NCBI RefSeq assembly: GCF_009936275.1
Contig: NZ_AP019797.1
Coordinates: 797,501-861,500 of the forward strand
Direction of reading: 5' to 3'
Length of the DNA: 64,000 nucleotides
Origin: Rhodothermus marinus
Lineage (GTDB): Bacteria; Bacteroidota; Rhodothermia; Rhodothermales; Rhodothermaceae
Part shown: positions 26,524 to 36,302 of the stretch, piece by piece
Layout of the letters: the number at the start of each line of letters is the position of its first letter
Numbering within the stretch: the first letter of the stretch is position 1
Made by a program: the position numbers and the translations under genes
The notes under the pieces: generated by a model
Told to the model about the DNA's origin: nothing
What the model saw: the letters and a program-made list of their open reading frames with translations, nothing else
Databases searched by the model: none

Positions 26524-27955
26524 GCGGCGAGCAGGCTACCTGGCCTTCGATCTGGGCGCCTCCAGCGGGCGTGCCATGCTGGGCTGGCTGGAAGGGCCGG
26601 TCCTGCACATGGCCGAAGTGCATCGCTTCGAGACGCCTTTGATCGAACGGGACGGCCATCTCTTCTGGGACGTGGAGGCGCTGGAACAGGAGATCTGGAC
26701 CGGCCTGCAGCAGGCGCTGGAGCAGATGCCAGCGCTGCGTGCGGTGTCGGTGGATTCCTGGGCGGTCGATTACGTGCTGCTGGACCGGGAGGGACGTCCG
26801 CTCCGGCCGCCTTACAGCTACCGGGACACGCGGACGCGCCCGATGATGGCGCGGGCCTTTGCCCGGGTCTCTCCGACTGAACTCTACGCCCGGACAGGTA
26901 TCCAGCTGATTCCTATCAACACGCTCTACCAGCTGCTGGCCGACCTGGAGGAGGACCCGGCGATGCTTCGCCGGGCTGAACGGCTACTGCTGATCGCCGA
27001 CTACTTCAACCAACGGCTGGGCGGGCAACCCGTGGTCGAAGTCTCGATGGCCAGCACCACCCAGCTCATGAACGTGCATACCCGCCAGTGGGACGCGGAG
27101 CTGCTGCGCGCGTTCGGGCTCGATTTTCCGTGCTGGCCCGACATTGTGCCTTCAGGCCAGGTGATCGGCCAGGTGCGGGGGCATCCATCCGTGGCCGTGA
27201 TCGCTTCCTGCTCGCACGACACGGCCTGCGCGGTGGCGGCCGTGCCCGCTCGTCCGGGCACCCGCTGGGCCTACATCAGCCTCGGCACCTGGGCACTGCT
27301 GGGCGTGGAGCGTACCACGCCGATCCTGACCGACGCCGCCCGGGAGGCCGGCTTCACGCACGAGGCAGGACTTGACGGTACGATTCGCTTTTTGAAAAAC
27401 CTGACGGGCCTCTGGGTGCTGCAGGAGTGCCTTCGAGCATGGCGCCAGGAAGGACCGGTCTCGTGGGAAACGCTCGAAGCCGAAGCGCGTGCGGCGCCCG
27501 CCGATCGGTGCTACCTCGACCTGGACGATCCCTACTTCTTCGAACCGGGGCAGATGCCCGAGCGCATTGTGGCCTATTGCCGGCGGCACGGCCTTCCGGT
27601 ACCGGAAGGCCGGGGCCAGATGGTGCGGGCCATCCTGGAAAGCCTGGCCCAGAACTTCCGGCGGGCGCTGCGCCAGCTGGAGGCGCTCATCGAAGCGCCG
27701 GTCGATACGCTGCACATCGTGGGGGGCGGCGCCCGTAACCGGCTGCTCTGTCAGCTCACGGCCGACACCTGCGAGGTGCGTGTGGTGGCCGGTCCAGCCG
27801 AGGCGACGGCCATGGGCAACCTGCTCATTCAGGCCCGCACGCTGGGCGACCTGCCCGAAGGCTACACACTGCGTGACGTTGTGGCCCGCTCCGAGACCTG
27901 CTGGATCTACGAACCTCATCAGGAACCCATTCCGCAAACCTTAACTGAAGGATAG
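26516..27955 (+). CDS. rhaB: L-rhamnulokinase (FGGY family)
   Basis: RhaB phosphorylates L-rhamnulose to rhamnulose-1-phosphate. The 479-residue protein has the two actin-like ATPase domains of FGGY kinases: YLAFDLGASSGRAMLGWL at the start, VDSWAVDYVLLD, RDTRT, CSHDTACAVAAVP, ISLGTWALLGVE and the C-terminal LHIVGGGARNRLLCQLTAD with AEATAMGN. These are rhamnulokinase-type versions of the motifs. The ATG at 26516 overlaps the end of rhaI. A TAG stop abuts the ATG of the next gene directly, so the three enzymes are translationally linked. Confidence 0.94.
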   Translation: MRERRAGYLAFDLGASSGRAMLGWLEGPVLHMAEVHRFETPLIERDGHLFWDVEALEQEIWTGLQQALEQMPALRAVSVDSWAVDYVLLDREGRPLRPPYSYRDTRTRPMMARAFARVSPTELYARTGIQLIPINTLYQLLADLEEDPAMLRRAERLLLIADYFNQRLGGQPVVEVSMASTTQLMNVHTRQWDAELLRAFGLDFPCWPDIVPSGQVIGQVRGHPSVAVIASCSHDTACAVAAVPARPGTRWAYISLGTWALLGVERTTPILTDAAREAGFTHEAGLDGTIRFLKNLTGLWVLQECLRAWRQEGPVSWETLEAEARAAPADRCYLDLDDPYFFEPGQMPERIVAYCRRHGLPVPEGRGQMVRAILESLAQNFRRALRQLEALIEAPVDTLHIVGGGARNRLLCQLTADTCEVRVVAGPAEATAMGNLLIQARTLGDLPEGYTLRDVVARSETCWIYEPHQEPIPQTLTEG

Positions 27956-30148
27956 ATGGAAACACAGATGACGTTTACGTTCGTGGAAAACCGCTGGGAC
28001 GATGCGGTCGCGGATCAACTGGATCCGCTGGGACGCCTGGTGTACCGTTCCAACCTGCTGGGCAGCGACTGGCGCATCACGAACACCGGCGGTGGCAATA
28101 CGTCCTCCAAGCTGATCGAGCGTGATCCGATCACCGGCGAGCCCGTCGAGGTGCTCTGGGTCAAAGGCTCCGGAGGTGATCTGCGCACGGCTACGCGGAA
28201 AAACTTCGCCTCGCTTTACCAGCAGAAACTATTGGCGCTGCAGGAAATCTACGCCCGTATGGAACCGCGTGGCCCCAAGACGCCAGCCGAAGATGCGATG
28301 GTCGAACTGTTTCGCCACTGCATCTTCAACCTGAACCCCTGCGCGCCCAGCATCGACACGCCGCTGCATAGTTTTATCCCTTATCGGCACGTCGACCATA
28401 CCCATCCGGTCCCCTGCATTGCCATCGCGACCGCCAAAGACGGACCGGACCTGACACGGGAGATCTACGGTGACGAGGTGCTCTGGGTGGACTGGCAGCG
28501 GCCCGGCTTCGAGCTGGGGCTCAAACTGCAGGAACTCTGCCGTCGGCATCCTTCGGCCCGCGGGGCGATTCTGGGAGGGCACGGCCTCATCAACTGGGCC
28601 GACGACGACAAGGAGTGCTACCTGCTCACGCTGCGATTGATCGACCAGGCTGCGCAATATCTGGCTCGCTTCGATCGGGGTATCGAAACGTTCGGCGGAC
28701 GGAAATATCCGGCGCTTTCCGAAGCCGAACGGGAAGCCGTGCTGGTTGAAATCCTGCCCTGGCTGCGTGGCCAGCTCAGCCAGGAGAAGCGGGTGATCGC
28801 TACCGTCGAGGCGAGCGAAAACGTCCTAGATTTTGTCAACTCGAACAGAGCGCCGGAACTGGCCGAACTGGGAACGTCGTGTCCGGACCACTTCCTGCGC
28901 ACGAAGATCAAGCCGCTTTACGTGGACTGGAATCCGACGGCTGAGTCGCTGGAGGTGCTCAAAGAGCGCCTGCAGGAAGGGCTGGAGCGGTACCGCGCCG
29001 ACTATCGGGCCTACTACGAAGCGCATCGCAAGCCCGACTCGCCGCCCATGCGCGGCGCCGACCCGACGGTGGTGCTCATTCCCGGCGTCGGCATGATCGC
29101 CTGGGGCAAGACCAAAAGCGAAAGCCGCGTGACGGCCGAGTTTTACAAGAGCGCCATCGAGGTGATGCGCGGGGCCGAGTCGGTCAGCACCTACACGGCG
29201 TTGCCGCGCCAGGAGGCGTTCGACATCGAGTACTGGGCACTGGAGGAGGCCAAGCTGCGGCGTATGCCGCCCGAGAAGGAACTGGCTCGGCAGATTGTCG
29301 TCGTCGTGGGAGCGGGTAGTGGCATCGGCCGTCGCGTGGCCGAACGGCTGGTACAGGAAGGCGCGGTAGTGGCTGCACTGGACCTGAACGGTCCGGCCGC
29401 CCGTGAAACGGCCGATCGCATCCTGGAGCAGGTGGGCATGGGCATCGGGGTAGCGGGTACGGGCATTTCGGCCTGCGGCGACGCCATCGGCCTGGAAGTG
29501 GACATGACCGATCGCGAGGCCGTGCGCCGGGCGCTTCGTTCGGTGATTCTGGCCTATGGTGGACTGGACCATCTGGTGATCACCGCCGGACTCTACGTGC
29601 CGCCGCCGCCCACCGGCGAGATCCCCGATGCCCGCTGGGACGACACCTTCCGGGTGAATGTGACAGGGCCGTTCATCGTAGCGGACGAAGCTCGGCGCAT
29701 CTGGGAAGCCCAGGGCCTCCCGGGCTCGCTGGTGATTACCACCAGCGTCAACGCCGTAGTGCCCAAGGTGGGCAGTATGGCGTACGATACGAGCAAAGCG
29801 GCCGCCAACCACCTCGTGCGCGAGCTGGCCCTCGCACTGGCACCGCTCGTCCGGGTCAACGGCGTGGCGCCTGCGACGGTCGTCGAAGGCAGCGCCATGT
29901 TTCCGCGCGAGCGGGTCATCGCTTCCCTCCTGCGCTATGGCATCCCCTTCGACGAAAATGAAGACACCGAAACGCTTCGCCAGCGACTGGCCGACTTCTA
30001 CGCGCGGCGCAACCTGCTCAAAGCGCCGATCACGCTGGACGATCAGGCCGAAGCGATCTTCCTGCTGGTGAGCGGACGCCGCCTGAGCAAAACCACCGGC
30101 CAGGTGCTCCACGTGGACGGCGGCATTCCGGAAGGCTTTCTGCGATGA
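27956..30148 (+). CDS. rhaEW: Bifunctional rhamnulose-1-phosphate aldolase / L-lactaldehyde dehydrogenase
   Basis: The 730-residue fusion cleaves rhamnulose-1-phosphate into DHAP and L-lactaldehyde, then oxidises lactaldehyde to L-lactate. The N-terminal class II aldolase/adducin domain (1-about 420) has GGGNTSSKL, His148/His150 in DHTHP and GGHGLINW, the zinc-binding signature. The C-terminal short-chain dehydrogenase (about 445-730) has GAGSGIG (452-458) and the active-site pair Tyr610/Lys614 in YDTSKAAA, and ends with GQVLHVDGG. This RhaE-RhaW fusion is known from comparative studies of bacterial rhamnose pathways. It starts directly after rhaB and overlaps lutA by 4 bases (ATGA). Confidence 0.92.
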   Translation: METQMTFTFVENRWDDAVADQLDPLGRLVYRSNLLGSDWRITNTGGGNTSSKLIERDPITGEPVEVLWVKGSGGDLRTATRKNFASLYQQKLLALQEIYARMEPRGPKTPAEDAMVELFRHCIFNLNPCAPSIDTPLHSFIPYRHVDHTHPVPCIAIATAKDGPDLTREIYGDEVLWVDWQRPGFELGLKLQELCRRHPSARGAILGGHGLINWADDDKECYLLTLRLIDQAAQYLARFDRGIETFGGRKYPALSEAEREAVLVEILPWLRGQLSQEKRVIATVEASENVLDFVNSNRAPELAELGTSCPDHFLRTKIKPLYVDWNPTAESLEVLKERLQEGLERYRADYRAYYEAHRKPDSPPMRGADPTVVLIPGVGMIAWGKTKSESRVTAEFYKSAIEVMRGAESVSTYTALPRQEAFDIEYWALEEAKLRRMPPEKELARQIVVVVGAGSGIGRRVAERLVQEGAVVAALDLNGPAARETADRILEQVGMGIGVAGTGISACGDAIGLEVDMTDREAVRRALRSVILAYGGLDHLVITAGLYVPPPPTGEIPDARWDDTFRVNVTGPFIVADEARRIWEAQGLPGSLVITTSVNAVVPKVGSMAYDTSKAAANHLVRELALALAPLVRVNGVAPATVVEGSAMFPRERVIASLLRYGIPFDENEDTETLRQRLADFYARRNLLKAPITLDDQAEAIFLLVSGRRLSKTTGQVLHVDGGIPEGFLR

Positions 30149-30879
30149 CCGTCGCGCTTTTTGTGCCCTGCTATATCGATCAGTTTTACCCGCGCGTGGC
30201 GCGGGCGGCGCTGACGCTGCTGGAGCGGCTGGGCTGTCGCGTGGAGGTCCCGCTGGATCAGACCTGCTGCGGGCAGCCGCTGGCCAACGCGGGTTTTGCC
30301 CGGGAGGCGCGGCCTGTCATGGCGCATTTCGTGCGAGTGTTCGCGCCGTACGATTACATCGTGGCGCCTTCGGGTAGTTGCGTCTTTCACGTGCGACATC
30401 ATCTGGAAGCGGACGACGCCGAAGCCGTCCGGCACGTGCAGCAGCGCACCTACGAGCTGTGCCAGTTTCTGCGCGAAGTGCTGCAGGTCGAGCGGATTGA
30501 AGCGCGCTTCCCGCACCGTGTGGCAGTACACGACAGCTGCCACGGCCTGCGCGGCCTGGGACTGGGCCGTCCGTCCGAGCGTATGGTCCCCGCCTACAGC
30601 GTGGTGCGTGACCTGCTGCGTCAGGTCGATGGACTGGAGCTGGTCGAGCCGTCGCGCCCCGACGAGTGCTGCGGTTTCGGTGGAACGTTCGCCGTCGAAG
30701 AAGAAGCGATGTCGGTGCGCATGGGGCAGGATCGGCTCGACGACTTCCTGCAGGCCGGCGCCGAAGTGGTCGTCAGTACCGATATGTCCTGCCTGATGCA
30801 TCTGGAGGGGCTGGCACGGCGGCAGCAGCTGCCCCTGCGCTTTCTGCACGTGGCCGAGATCCTTGCCGGAGCGGACTGA
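30145..30879 (+). CDS. lutA: L-lactate utilisation protein LutA (Fe-S oxidoreductase, YkgE family)
   Basis: LutA, LutB and LutC form the iron-sulfur L-lactate dehydrogenase that yields pyruvate. The 244-residue protein has the two cysteine-rich CCG domains: FVPCYIDQFYP with LDQTCCGQPLANAGF in the first half, and HDSCHGLRGLG with DECCGFGGTFAVEE in the second. Length is normal. It overlaps rhaEW by 4 bases and lutB by 1 base, so lactate made from rhamnose is oxidised by co-translated enzymes. Confidence 0.93.
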   Translation: MTVALFVPCYIDQFYPRVARAALTLLERLGCRVEVPLDQTCCGQPLANAGFAREARPVMAHFVRVFAPYDYIVAPSGSCVFHVRHHLEADDAEAVRHVQQRTYELCQFLREVLQVERIEARFPHRVAVHDSCHGLRGLGLGRPSERMVPAYSVVRDLLRQVDGLELVEPSRPDECCGFGGTFAVEEEAMSVRMGQDRLDDFLQAGAEVVVSTDMSCLMHLEGLARRQQLPLRFLHVAEILAGAD

Positions 30880-32279
30880 TGGAGGGGTTCATCGAACTGC
30901 CTGTGGTCGATCATGCCCGGCTGGCCGCCCGTTTTGTGGCCGATGCCGAACGTGTGCAGTGGCACGATGCGCTGCTCTGGCAGGTGCGGCTGAAGCGCGA
31001 TCGGGCCGCTGCCGAGGTGCCCGAATGGGAGGAATTGCGGCGACTGGCCTCGGAGATCAAGGCGCACGTGCTCACGTATCTGGATCGCTACCTGGAGCAG
31101 TTCGAGGCACAGGCGCGCGCCTGCGGCATCCAGGTGCACTGGGCGCGCGATGCCGCCGCCCACAACCGTATCGTGCATGAGCTGCTGGCCACCCGCCATG
31201 TGCGGCGCGTGGTCAAAAGCAAATCGATGCTGACCGAAGAGTGCGGTCTGAACCCCTACCTGGAGGCGCGTGGCATCGAGGTGGTCGATACGGATCTGGG
31301 CGAGCGCATCATGCAATTGCTCCGGCAGCCGCCCAGCCACATCGTTACCCCGGCCATCCATCTGCGTCGCGAAGAGGTGGCCCGGCTCTTTCATGAAAAG
31401 CTCGGCGTGCCCGAAAACCTGACGCCCGACGAACTGGTGGCCGTCGCCCGCCGGGTGCTTCGCCAGAAGTTTCTGGAAGCCGAGGCGGCCATCACGGGCG
31501 TCAACTTTGCCGTGGCCGAAACCGGAACGCTCGTCGTCTGCACGAACGAGGGCAACGCCGATCTGGGCATGCACCTGGCACCGGTGCACATTGCCGCAAT
31601 GGGGATCGAAAAACTCATCCCGCGTCTCGTCGATCTGGGTGTGTTTCTGCGGTTGCTGGCGCGCAGCGCTACCGGCCAGCCCCTCACGGTGTACACGACG
31701 CACATCGGGCGGCCGCGTCCCGGCCAGGAAGTGCATGTGGTGCTGGTCGATAACGGCCGAAGCCGTCGGCTGGGGCTGCCACGCTTCTGGCCGGCGCTGA
31801 AGTGCATTCGGTGTGGGGCCTGTATGAACACGTGCCCGGTCTATCGCCGGAGCGGTGGTTACAGCTACGGAGCCACGGTGCCCGGACCGATCGGCGCCAT
31901 TCTGATGCCCGGCTACGACGCGGCCCGCTATCGGACGCTGCCCTATGCCTCGTCGCTGTGCGGCTCGTGTCGCGAAGTGTGTCCCGTGCAGATCGACATC
32001 GACGAGCAGCTTTATGCCTGGCGGCAGGAGGTCGGTCCGCGCTATGTCCCCCGCCTGAAGCGCCTCGCCATGCGGCTGGCCGCCCGGGTGCTGGCTTCGC
32101 CGGGGCGCTACCGGAGGGCCGGACGCCTGCTGCGCTGGAGCCTGCGGCGCCTGCCGCGCCGGATCCTCTACGGCCCCTGGAACGGCTGGGGACGTGCCCG
32201 CGAGCTACCCTCGGCCCCGGCGGAAAGTTTTCTGGAATGGTATCGGAAAACCAGAGCCTCGGCCACGGCGCAACGATAA
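30879..32279 (+). CDS. lutB: L-lactate utilisation protein LutB (ferredoxin-type Fe-S subunit)
   Basis: The 466-residue protein has an N-terminal LUD domain (VKSKSMLTEECGLN, AETGTLVVCTNEGNADLG) and a C-terminal double [4Fe-4S] ferredoxin segment (CIRCGACMNTCPVY and CGSCREVCPVQIDI), then a basic amphipathic tail. This is the LutB/YkgF arrangement. The ATG at 30879 overlaps the lutA stop (TGATG). lutC does not follow directly: 434 bases of repeat-rich DNA intervene. Confidence 0.93.
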   Translation: MEGFIELPVVDHARLAARFVADAERVQWHDALLWQVRLKRDRAAAEVPEWEELRRLASEIKAHVLTYLDRYLEQFEAQARACGIQVHWARDAAAHNRIVHELLATRHVRRVVKSKSMLTEECGLNPYLEARGIEVVDTDLGERIMQLLRQPPSHIVTPAIHLRREEVARLFHEKLGVPENLTPDELVAVARRVLRQKFLEAEAAITGVNFAVAETGTLVVCTNEGNADLGMHLAPVHIAAMGIEKLIPRLVDLGVFLRLLARSATGQPLTVYTTHIGRPRPGQEVHVVLVDNGRSRRLGLPRFWPALKCIRCGACMNTCPVYRRSGGYSYGATVPGPIGAILMPGYDAARYRTLPYASSLCGSCREVCPVQIDIDEQLYAWRQEVGPRYVPRLKRLAMRLAARVLASPGRYRRAGRLLRWSLRRLPRRILYGPWNGWGRARELPSAPAESFLEWYRKTRASATAQR

Positions 32280-32300
32280 CCGCTCCGGCGGGTTCGGCAG

Positions 32301-32322
32301 GGACGCGCCAGTACGCGCGTCC
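32301..32322. repeat. Hairpin GGACGCGC-N6-GCGCGTCC after lutB
   Basis: Perfect 8-base arms with a 6-base loop lie 21 bases after the lutB stop; TTTTT follows 10 bases later. The 6-base loop matches that of most hairpins in the dispersed repeat, so it is probably a diverged member. The T-run is too far for a standard intrinsic terminator, though it may weakly terminate. Confidence 0.5.
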
Positions 32323-32343
32323 GATGAGTCGTTTTTAGAACTT

Positions 32344-32511
32344 ATATGGGATCGCTGATTTGCCAGTGCATGATGGCACAACCTTCTGTGTACCGGACAT
32401 CATCCGGTACGACGGGGCGGACACAACGGTCCGCCCCTACCTGGTAGGAAGGTCGTCGTTTGCCCAGGCCGGAGCGCACCACCGTGTGCGCCCGTGTTTT
32501 CTCACATACAC
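32344..32511 (+). repeat. Dispersed palindromic repeat, copy 1 (between lutB and lutC)
   Basis: This 168-bp unit aligns with 55673-55842. Shared parts are ATATGGGATCGCTGATTT, GTGCATGA, a CACA/TGTG pair, an ATCCGG box, hairpin GGGGCGGAC-N6-GTCCGCCCC (32414-32437) with CTAC after it, hairpin GCGCAC-N6-GTGCGC (32474-32491), and the tail CCGTG-TTTCTCACAT-CAC. Both strong hairpins have 6-base loops. It resembles REP/BIME-type elements; no transposase for them is in this window. Downstream, 32512-32713 holds no gene but more GC-rich diverged palindromic sequence, including GGCAC/GTGCC around 32612-32634. Confidence 0.8.
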
Positions 32512-32713
32512 CAGAGGATGATCCGGTAAGCCAGGGCTTTGCGCTGCGTGTCAGGAGCACGGGTTTGTAGTAAGCCACGAAGGCGCCAGCCGTAGTGGCA
32601 TCACCCGAGACGGCACTCCGCTTTGCTCCGTGCCTGACTACGAGCGCACGGGTCGTGCTTCAAACGGCAGGCTGTAAATCCTACCGAAACGCCATCGAAA
32701 ATCTACGAACGCC

Positions 32714-33298
32714 ATGTCGGACCCGGACCGTCGGCATATGCTGGAAGCCATTCGCCGAAACCGGCCGCCCGCGGCGCCGTTGCCCGAGATTCCGGCCTTT
32801 GCAGCGGCGGGGGAGGCGGCGCTGCGGGAACGCTTCGTGGAAAAAGTCCGGCGGGCCGGGGGCGAGGTGCTCGAAGCGCCGGAGAATGAACTGGAGGCCG
32901 TACTGCAACCCCTGCTTCCGGCGCAATGGGCTTCGACGGTGCCGGGACTGGCCGGGTCGGTGCATCTGGACGCCGTGGACGATCCGCACGCGCTGGATGA
33001 TCTGGAGACGCTGGTGTGCCCTGCGCGGCTGGGCGTGGCCGAAAACGGAGCCGTCTGGCTCGACGACGAAGCGCTCGTCCACCGGGCCGCCGCTTTTCTG
33101 GTCGAGCACCTGATCGTCGTGCTGGACGGTCGTCACCTTGTGGCCGACCTGCACGAAGCCTATGCCCGACTGGCGCCGACGTGGCAGGGGTTCGGGCTCT
33201 GGGTGGCCGGCCCCTCCAAGACGGCCGACATCGAGCAGACGCTTGTCCACGGCATCCACGGCCCGAGACGGTTTACGGTGGTGCTGCGGACCCCTTAA
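32714..33298 (+). CDS. lutC: L-lactate utilisation protein LutC (LUD domain, YkgG family)
   Basis: The third subunit of the LutABC complex. The 194-residue protein starts MSDPDRRHMLEAIRRN, has the LUD-domain core (CPARLGVAENGAVWLDDEALVHRAAAFLVEHLIVVL in outline) and the C-terminal GLWVAGPSKTADIEQTLVHGIHGPRRFTVVL, which is the signature region of LutC/YkgG. Its separation from lutB by a repeat island is unusual. Whether it is transcribed from the rhamnose operon or from a promoter inside the repeat cannot be told from sequence. Confidence 0.9.
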   Translation: MSDPDRRHMLEAIRRNRPPAAPLPEIPAFAAAGEAALRERFVEKVRRAGGEVLEAPENELEAVLQPLLPAQWASTVPGLAGSVHLDAVDDPHALDDLETLVCPARLGVAENGAVWLDDEALVHRAAAFLVEHLIVVLDGRHLVADLHEAYARLAPTWQGFGLWVAGPSKTADIEQTLVHGIHGPRRFTVVLRTP

Positions 33299-33730
33299 AA
33301 CGTAAGGCAGGTGCGTAGAATCCCCTGACCACACGTCATTTTTCGGACCGAAAGCACGGGCGTTTCCGGCGGTACGTTGCTACCGGATAAACGATACCAT
33401 TTCTACCACGTAGGACGGACCGCCGTGTCCGCCCCTACGTTCCTGCGGATTGGTTCCGGCACAGGGAGGCGATCAGCCGGGTAGCAGCCAGAACACGAGC
33501 GCGCCGCTCGCTCATAAACTTCATGGCGGGCAGAGCGGTTGTAGCCAATCCGGACCGTTTGAACGACAGGGGCCTGCGGGATCGGGCGCTTCAGCAAGAA
33601 GCTATCCCGGGCGTCCATCAAAGGGCTGCCCACATCTTTTTCACTGAAGCCCCCCGGTTGAAACCCTCGCGCGTTGTATTTTGCGACGAAAAACGTCGGG
33701 GTTCTGTGCCCCTGAGCTTTGTGGGAGCCT
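33299..33730. other. Intergenic region between lutC and tdh with diverged repeats
   Basis: These 432 bases contain no convincing gene. GAAAGCACGGGCG near 33349 equals the reverse complement of the tail of the palindromic repeat, and a further repeat hairpin lies at 33410-33438. A long - strand frame runs from the tdh region into 33403 but has no recognisable domain and no family-like start. The ribosome site of tdh (GGGAG) lies at 33723-33727. The segment 33540-33680 may be decayed sequence of unknown origin. Confidence 0.45.
33410..33438. repeat. Dispersed palindromic repeat, partial copy
   Basis: GTAGGACGGAC, a 6-base loop and GTCCGCCCCTAC form a near-perfect hairpin. The right arm and the 6-base loop length are the same as in the repeat copies at 32414-32440 and 55748-55773. 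The flanking parts of the full unit are missing. Confidence 0.65.
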
Positions 33731-34786
33731 ATGAAAATGAAAGCACTGGCCAAGATGCGCCCGGGGCCCGGGCTGGAACTGATCGAGACCGAGGTGCCAC
33801 AGCCCGGCCCGCGGGATGTGTTGATTCGCGTAACGGCGACGTCGATCTGTGGCACCGACGTGCACATCTACCGGTGGGATGGCTGGAGTCAGCAGCGCAT
33901 CCGGCCACCGCTGATTCTGGGCCACGAGTTTGCCGGCGAGATCGTGGCGGTGGGCGAAGCGGTCGAGGGGCTGGAGGTGGGTCAGCCGGTTTCGGCCGAA
34001 GGGCACATCGTGGACCATACCTGTGCCGCCTGTCGGGCCGGTCAGCCACACCTGTGCCGCAATGCGCGTGTGATCGGCATCGACCGTCCCGGTGCCTTCG
34101 CCGAGTACGTGTGCGTGCCGGCCGAGAACGTCTGGGTCAATGCACCCGATGTGCCACCGGAGATCGCCTCGCTGCAGGATCCGTTCGGTAATGCCGTGCA
34201 CGCTGTCTACACGTTCGACCTGGCCGGTCGCTCGGTGCTGGTGAGCGGGTGCGGGCCGATCGGCCTCATGGCCATTCCGGTGGCCCGCGTGGCGGGCGCC
34301 CGGCTGATCATTGCCACCGATCCCAACGAGCAGCGGCTGGCGCTGGCCCGGCGCATGGGTGCCGACGTGGTGCTCAATCCCCGGCGCGACGAGGTGGCCG
34401 AGCAGGTGCGGGCGTTGACCGGCGGGGACGGCGTGGACGTCGTGCTGGAGATGAGTGGAGCGCCGATGGCCATTCAGACCGCGCTGGAAGCGCTTCGCCC
34501 CGGGGGACAGGTGGCCGCGCTCGGCCTGACGCCCGAGCCGATCGCACTCGACTGGAACGACCTGGTGGTGATCAAAGGCGCCACCGTCCAGGGCATCTAC
34601 GGCCGCAAGATCTGGGACACCTGGCACCGGATGCGGGCGCTCCTGCAGACCGGCGCCGTCGATCTTCGTCCGCTCATCACGCACCGCCTGCCGCTGGAGG
34701 CCTACGAGGAAGCGTTCCGGCTGCTGATGAATCCCGGCGACGAAGTGGTCGCCAAGGTCATCCTGTACCCCAACGGCATGGACTGA
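33731..34786 (+). CDS. tdh: L-threonine 3-dehydrogenase
   Basis: Tdh oxidises L-threonine to 2-amino-3-ketobutyrate with NAD; Kbl, encoded next, splits it to glycine and acetyl-CoA. The 351-residue medium-chain dehydrogenase has catalytic-zinc residues Cys40 and His65/Glu66 ([14 protein letters not shown]), the NAD-binding GCGPIG, and the Tdh-specific DPFGNAVH. The structural-zinc loop reads Asp95, Cys98, Cys101, Cys109: the first Cys of E. coli Tdh (Cys93) is replaced by Asp. ATG 33731 was chosen because GGGAG precedes it; ATG 33737 is an alternative. Confidence 0.93.
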   Translation: MKMKALAKMRPGPGLELIETEVPQPGPRDVLIRVTATSICGTDVHIYRWDGWSQQRIRPPLILGHEFAGEIVAVGEAVEGLEVGQPVSAEGHIVDHTCAACRAGQPHLCRNARVIGIDRPGAFAEYVCVPAENVWVNAPDVPPEIASLQDPFGNAVHAVYTFDLAGRSVLVSGCGPIGLMAIPVARVAGARLIIATDPNEQRLALARRMGADVVLNPRRDEVAEQVRALTGGDGVDVVLEMSGAPMAIQTALEALRPGGQVAALGLTPEPIALDWNDLVVIKGATVQGIYGRKIWDTWHRMRALLQTGAVDLRPLITHRLPLEAYEEAFRLLMNPGDEVVAKVILYPNGMD

Positions 34787-34841
34787 AGCCCTGAAACCTG
34801 CTATCTTTGAAGAAACGTCCCGAACCCAACCGGAGCCTGCC

Positions 34842-36029
<1,188 letters not shown>

Positions 36030-36043
36030 AGCAGAGGGATGTG

Positions 36044-36301
36044 ATGAGAAAAACACAGACGCCGCAAGAGATTCGCCTGGGCAAGCGTGGCCAGGTGGTG
36101 ATTCCAGCCAATGTGCGTCAGCAGTTGGGACTGGCGCCGGGCGACCGGCTGATTGTGCGTGTGGAAGATGGCCGATTGATCCTGGAAAAGCGCCAGGAAG
36201 TGATCGAACGGGTGAAGGCCCGGTTCGCCCACATTCCCTCAGAGGTCTGTCTGTCCGACGAATTGATTGCGGAGCGTCGGGCCGACGCACAGCGTCCCTG
36301 A
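36044..36301 (+). CDS. vapB: VapB-type antitoxin with AbrB/MazE DNA-binding fold
   Basis: The 85-residue protein has a SpoVT-AbrB swapped-hairpin domain (LGKRGQVVIPANVRQQLGLAPGDRLIVRV in outline, residues about 12-42) and a C-terminal tail expected to wrap the toxin. AGAGGG lies 7-12 bases before the ATG, an unusually good ribosome site for this window, and suits the need for more antitoxin than toxin. The toxin gene starts 1 base after its stop. Such antitoxins repress their own promoter; that promoter would have to lie in the end of kbl. Confidence 0.88.
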   Translation: MRKTQTPQEIRLGKRGQVVIPANVRQQLGLAPGDRLIVRVEDGRLILEKRQEVIERVKARFAHIPSEVCLSDELIAERRADAQRP

Positions 36302-36302
36302 T

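Noticed and set aside
32301-32336. Hairpin after lutB as intrinsic terminator
   Set aside because: The T-run is 10 bases from the stem, too far for standard function; the loop length links it to the repeat family, so it is listed as repeat.
33403-33867. 154-codon - strand frame crossing the lutC-tdh gap
   Set aside because: It overlaps the start of tdh and the palindromic repeat, and its product has no family-like features. At most it contains decayed sequence.
34802-34809. TATCTTTG before kbl as a Bacteroidetes -7 box
   Set aside because: It matches TAnnTTTG but no -33 element lies at the right distance, and tdh-kbl is expected to be one transcript. A single 8-base match is weak.
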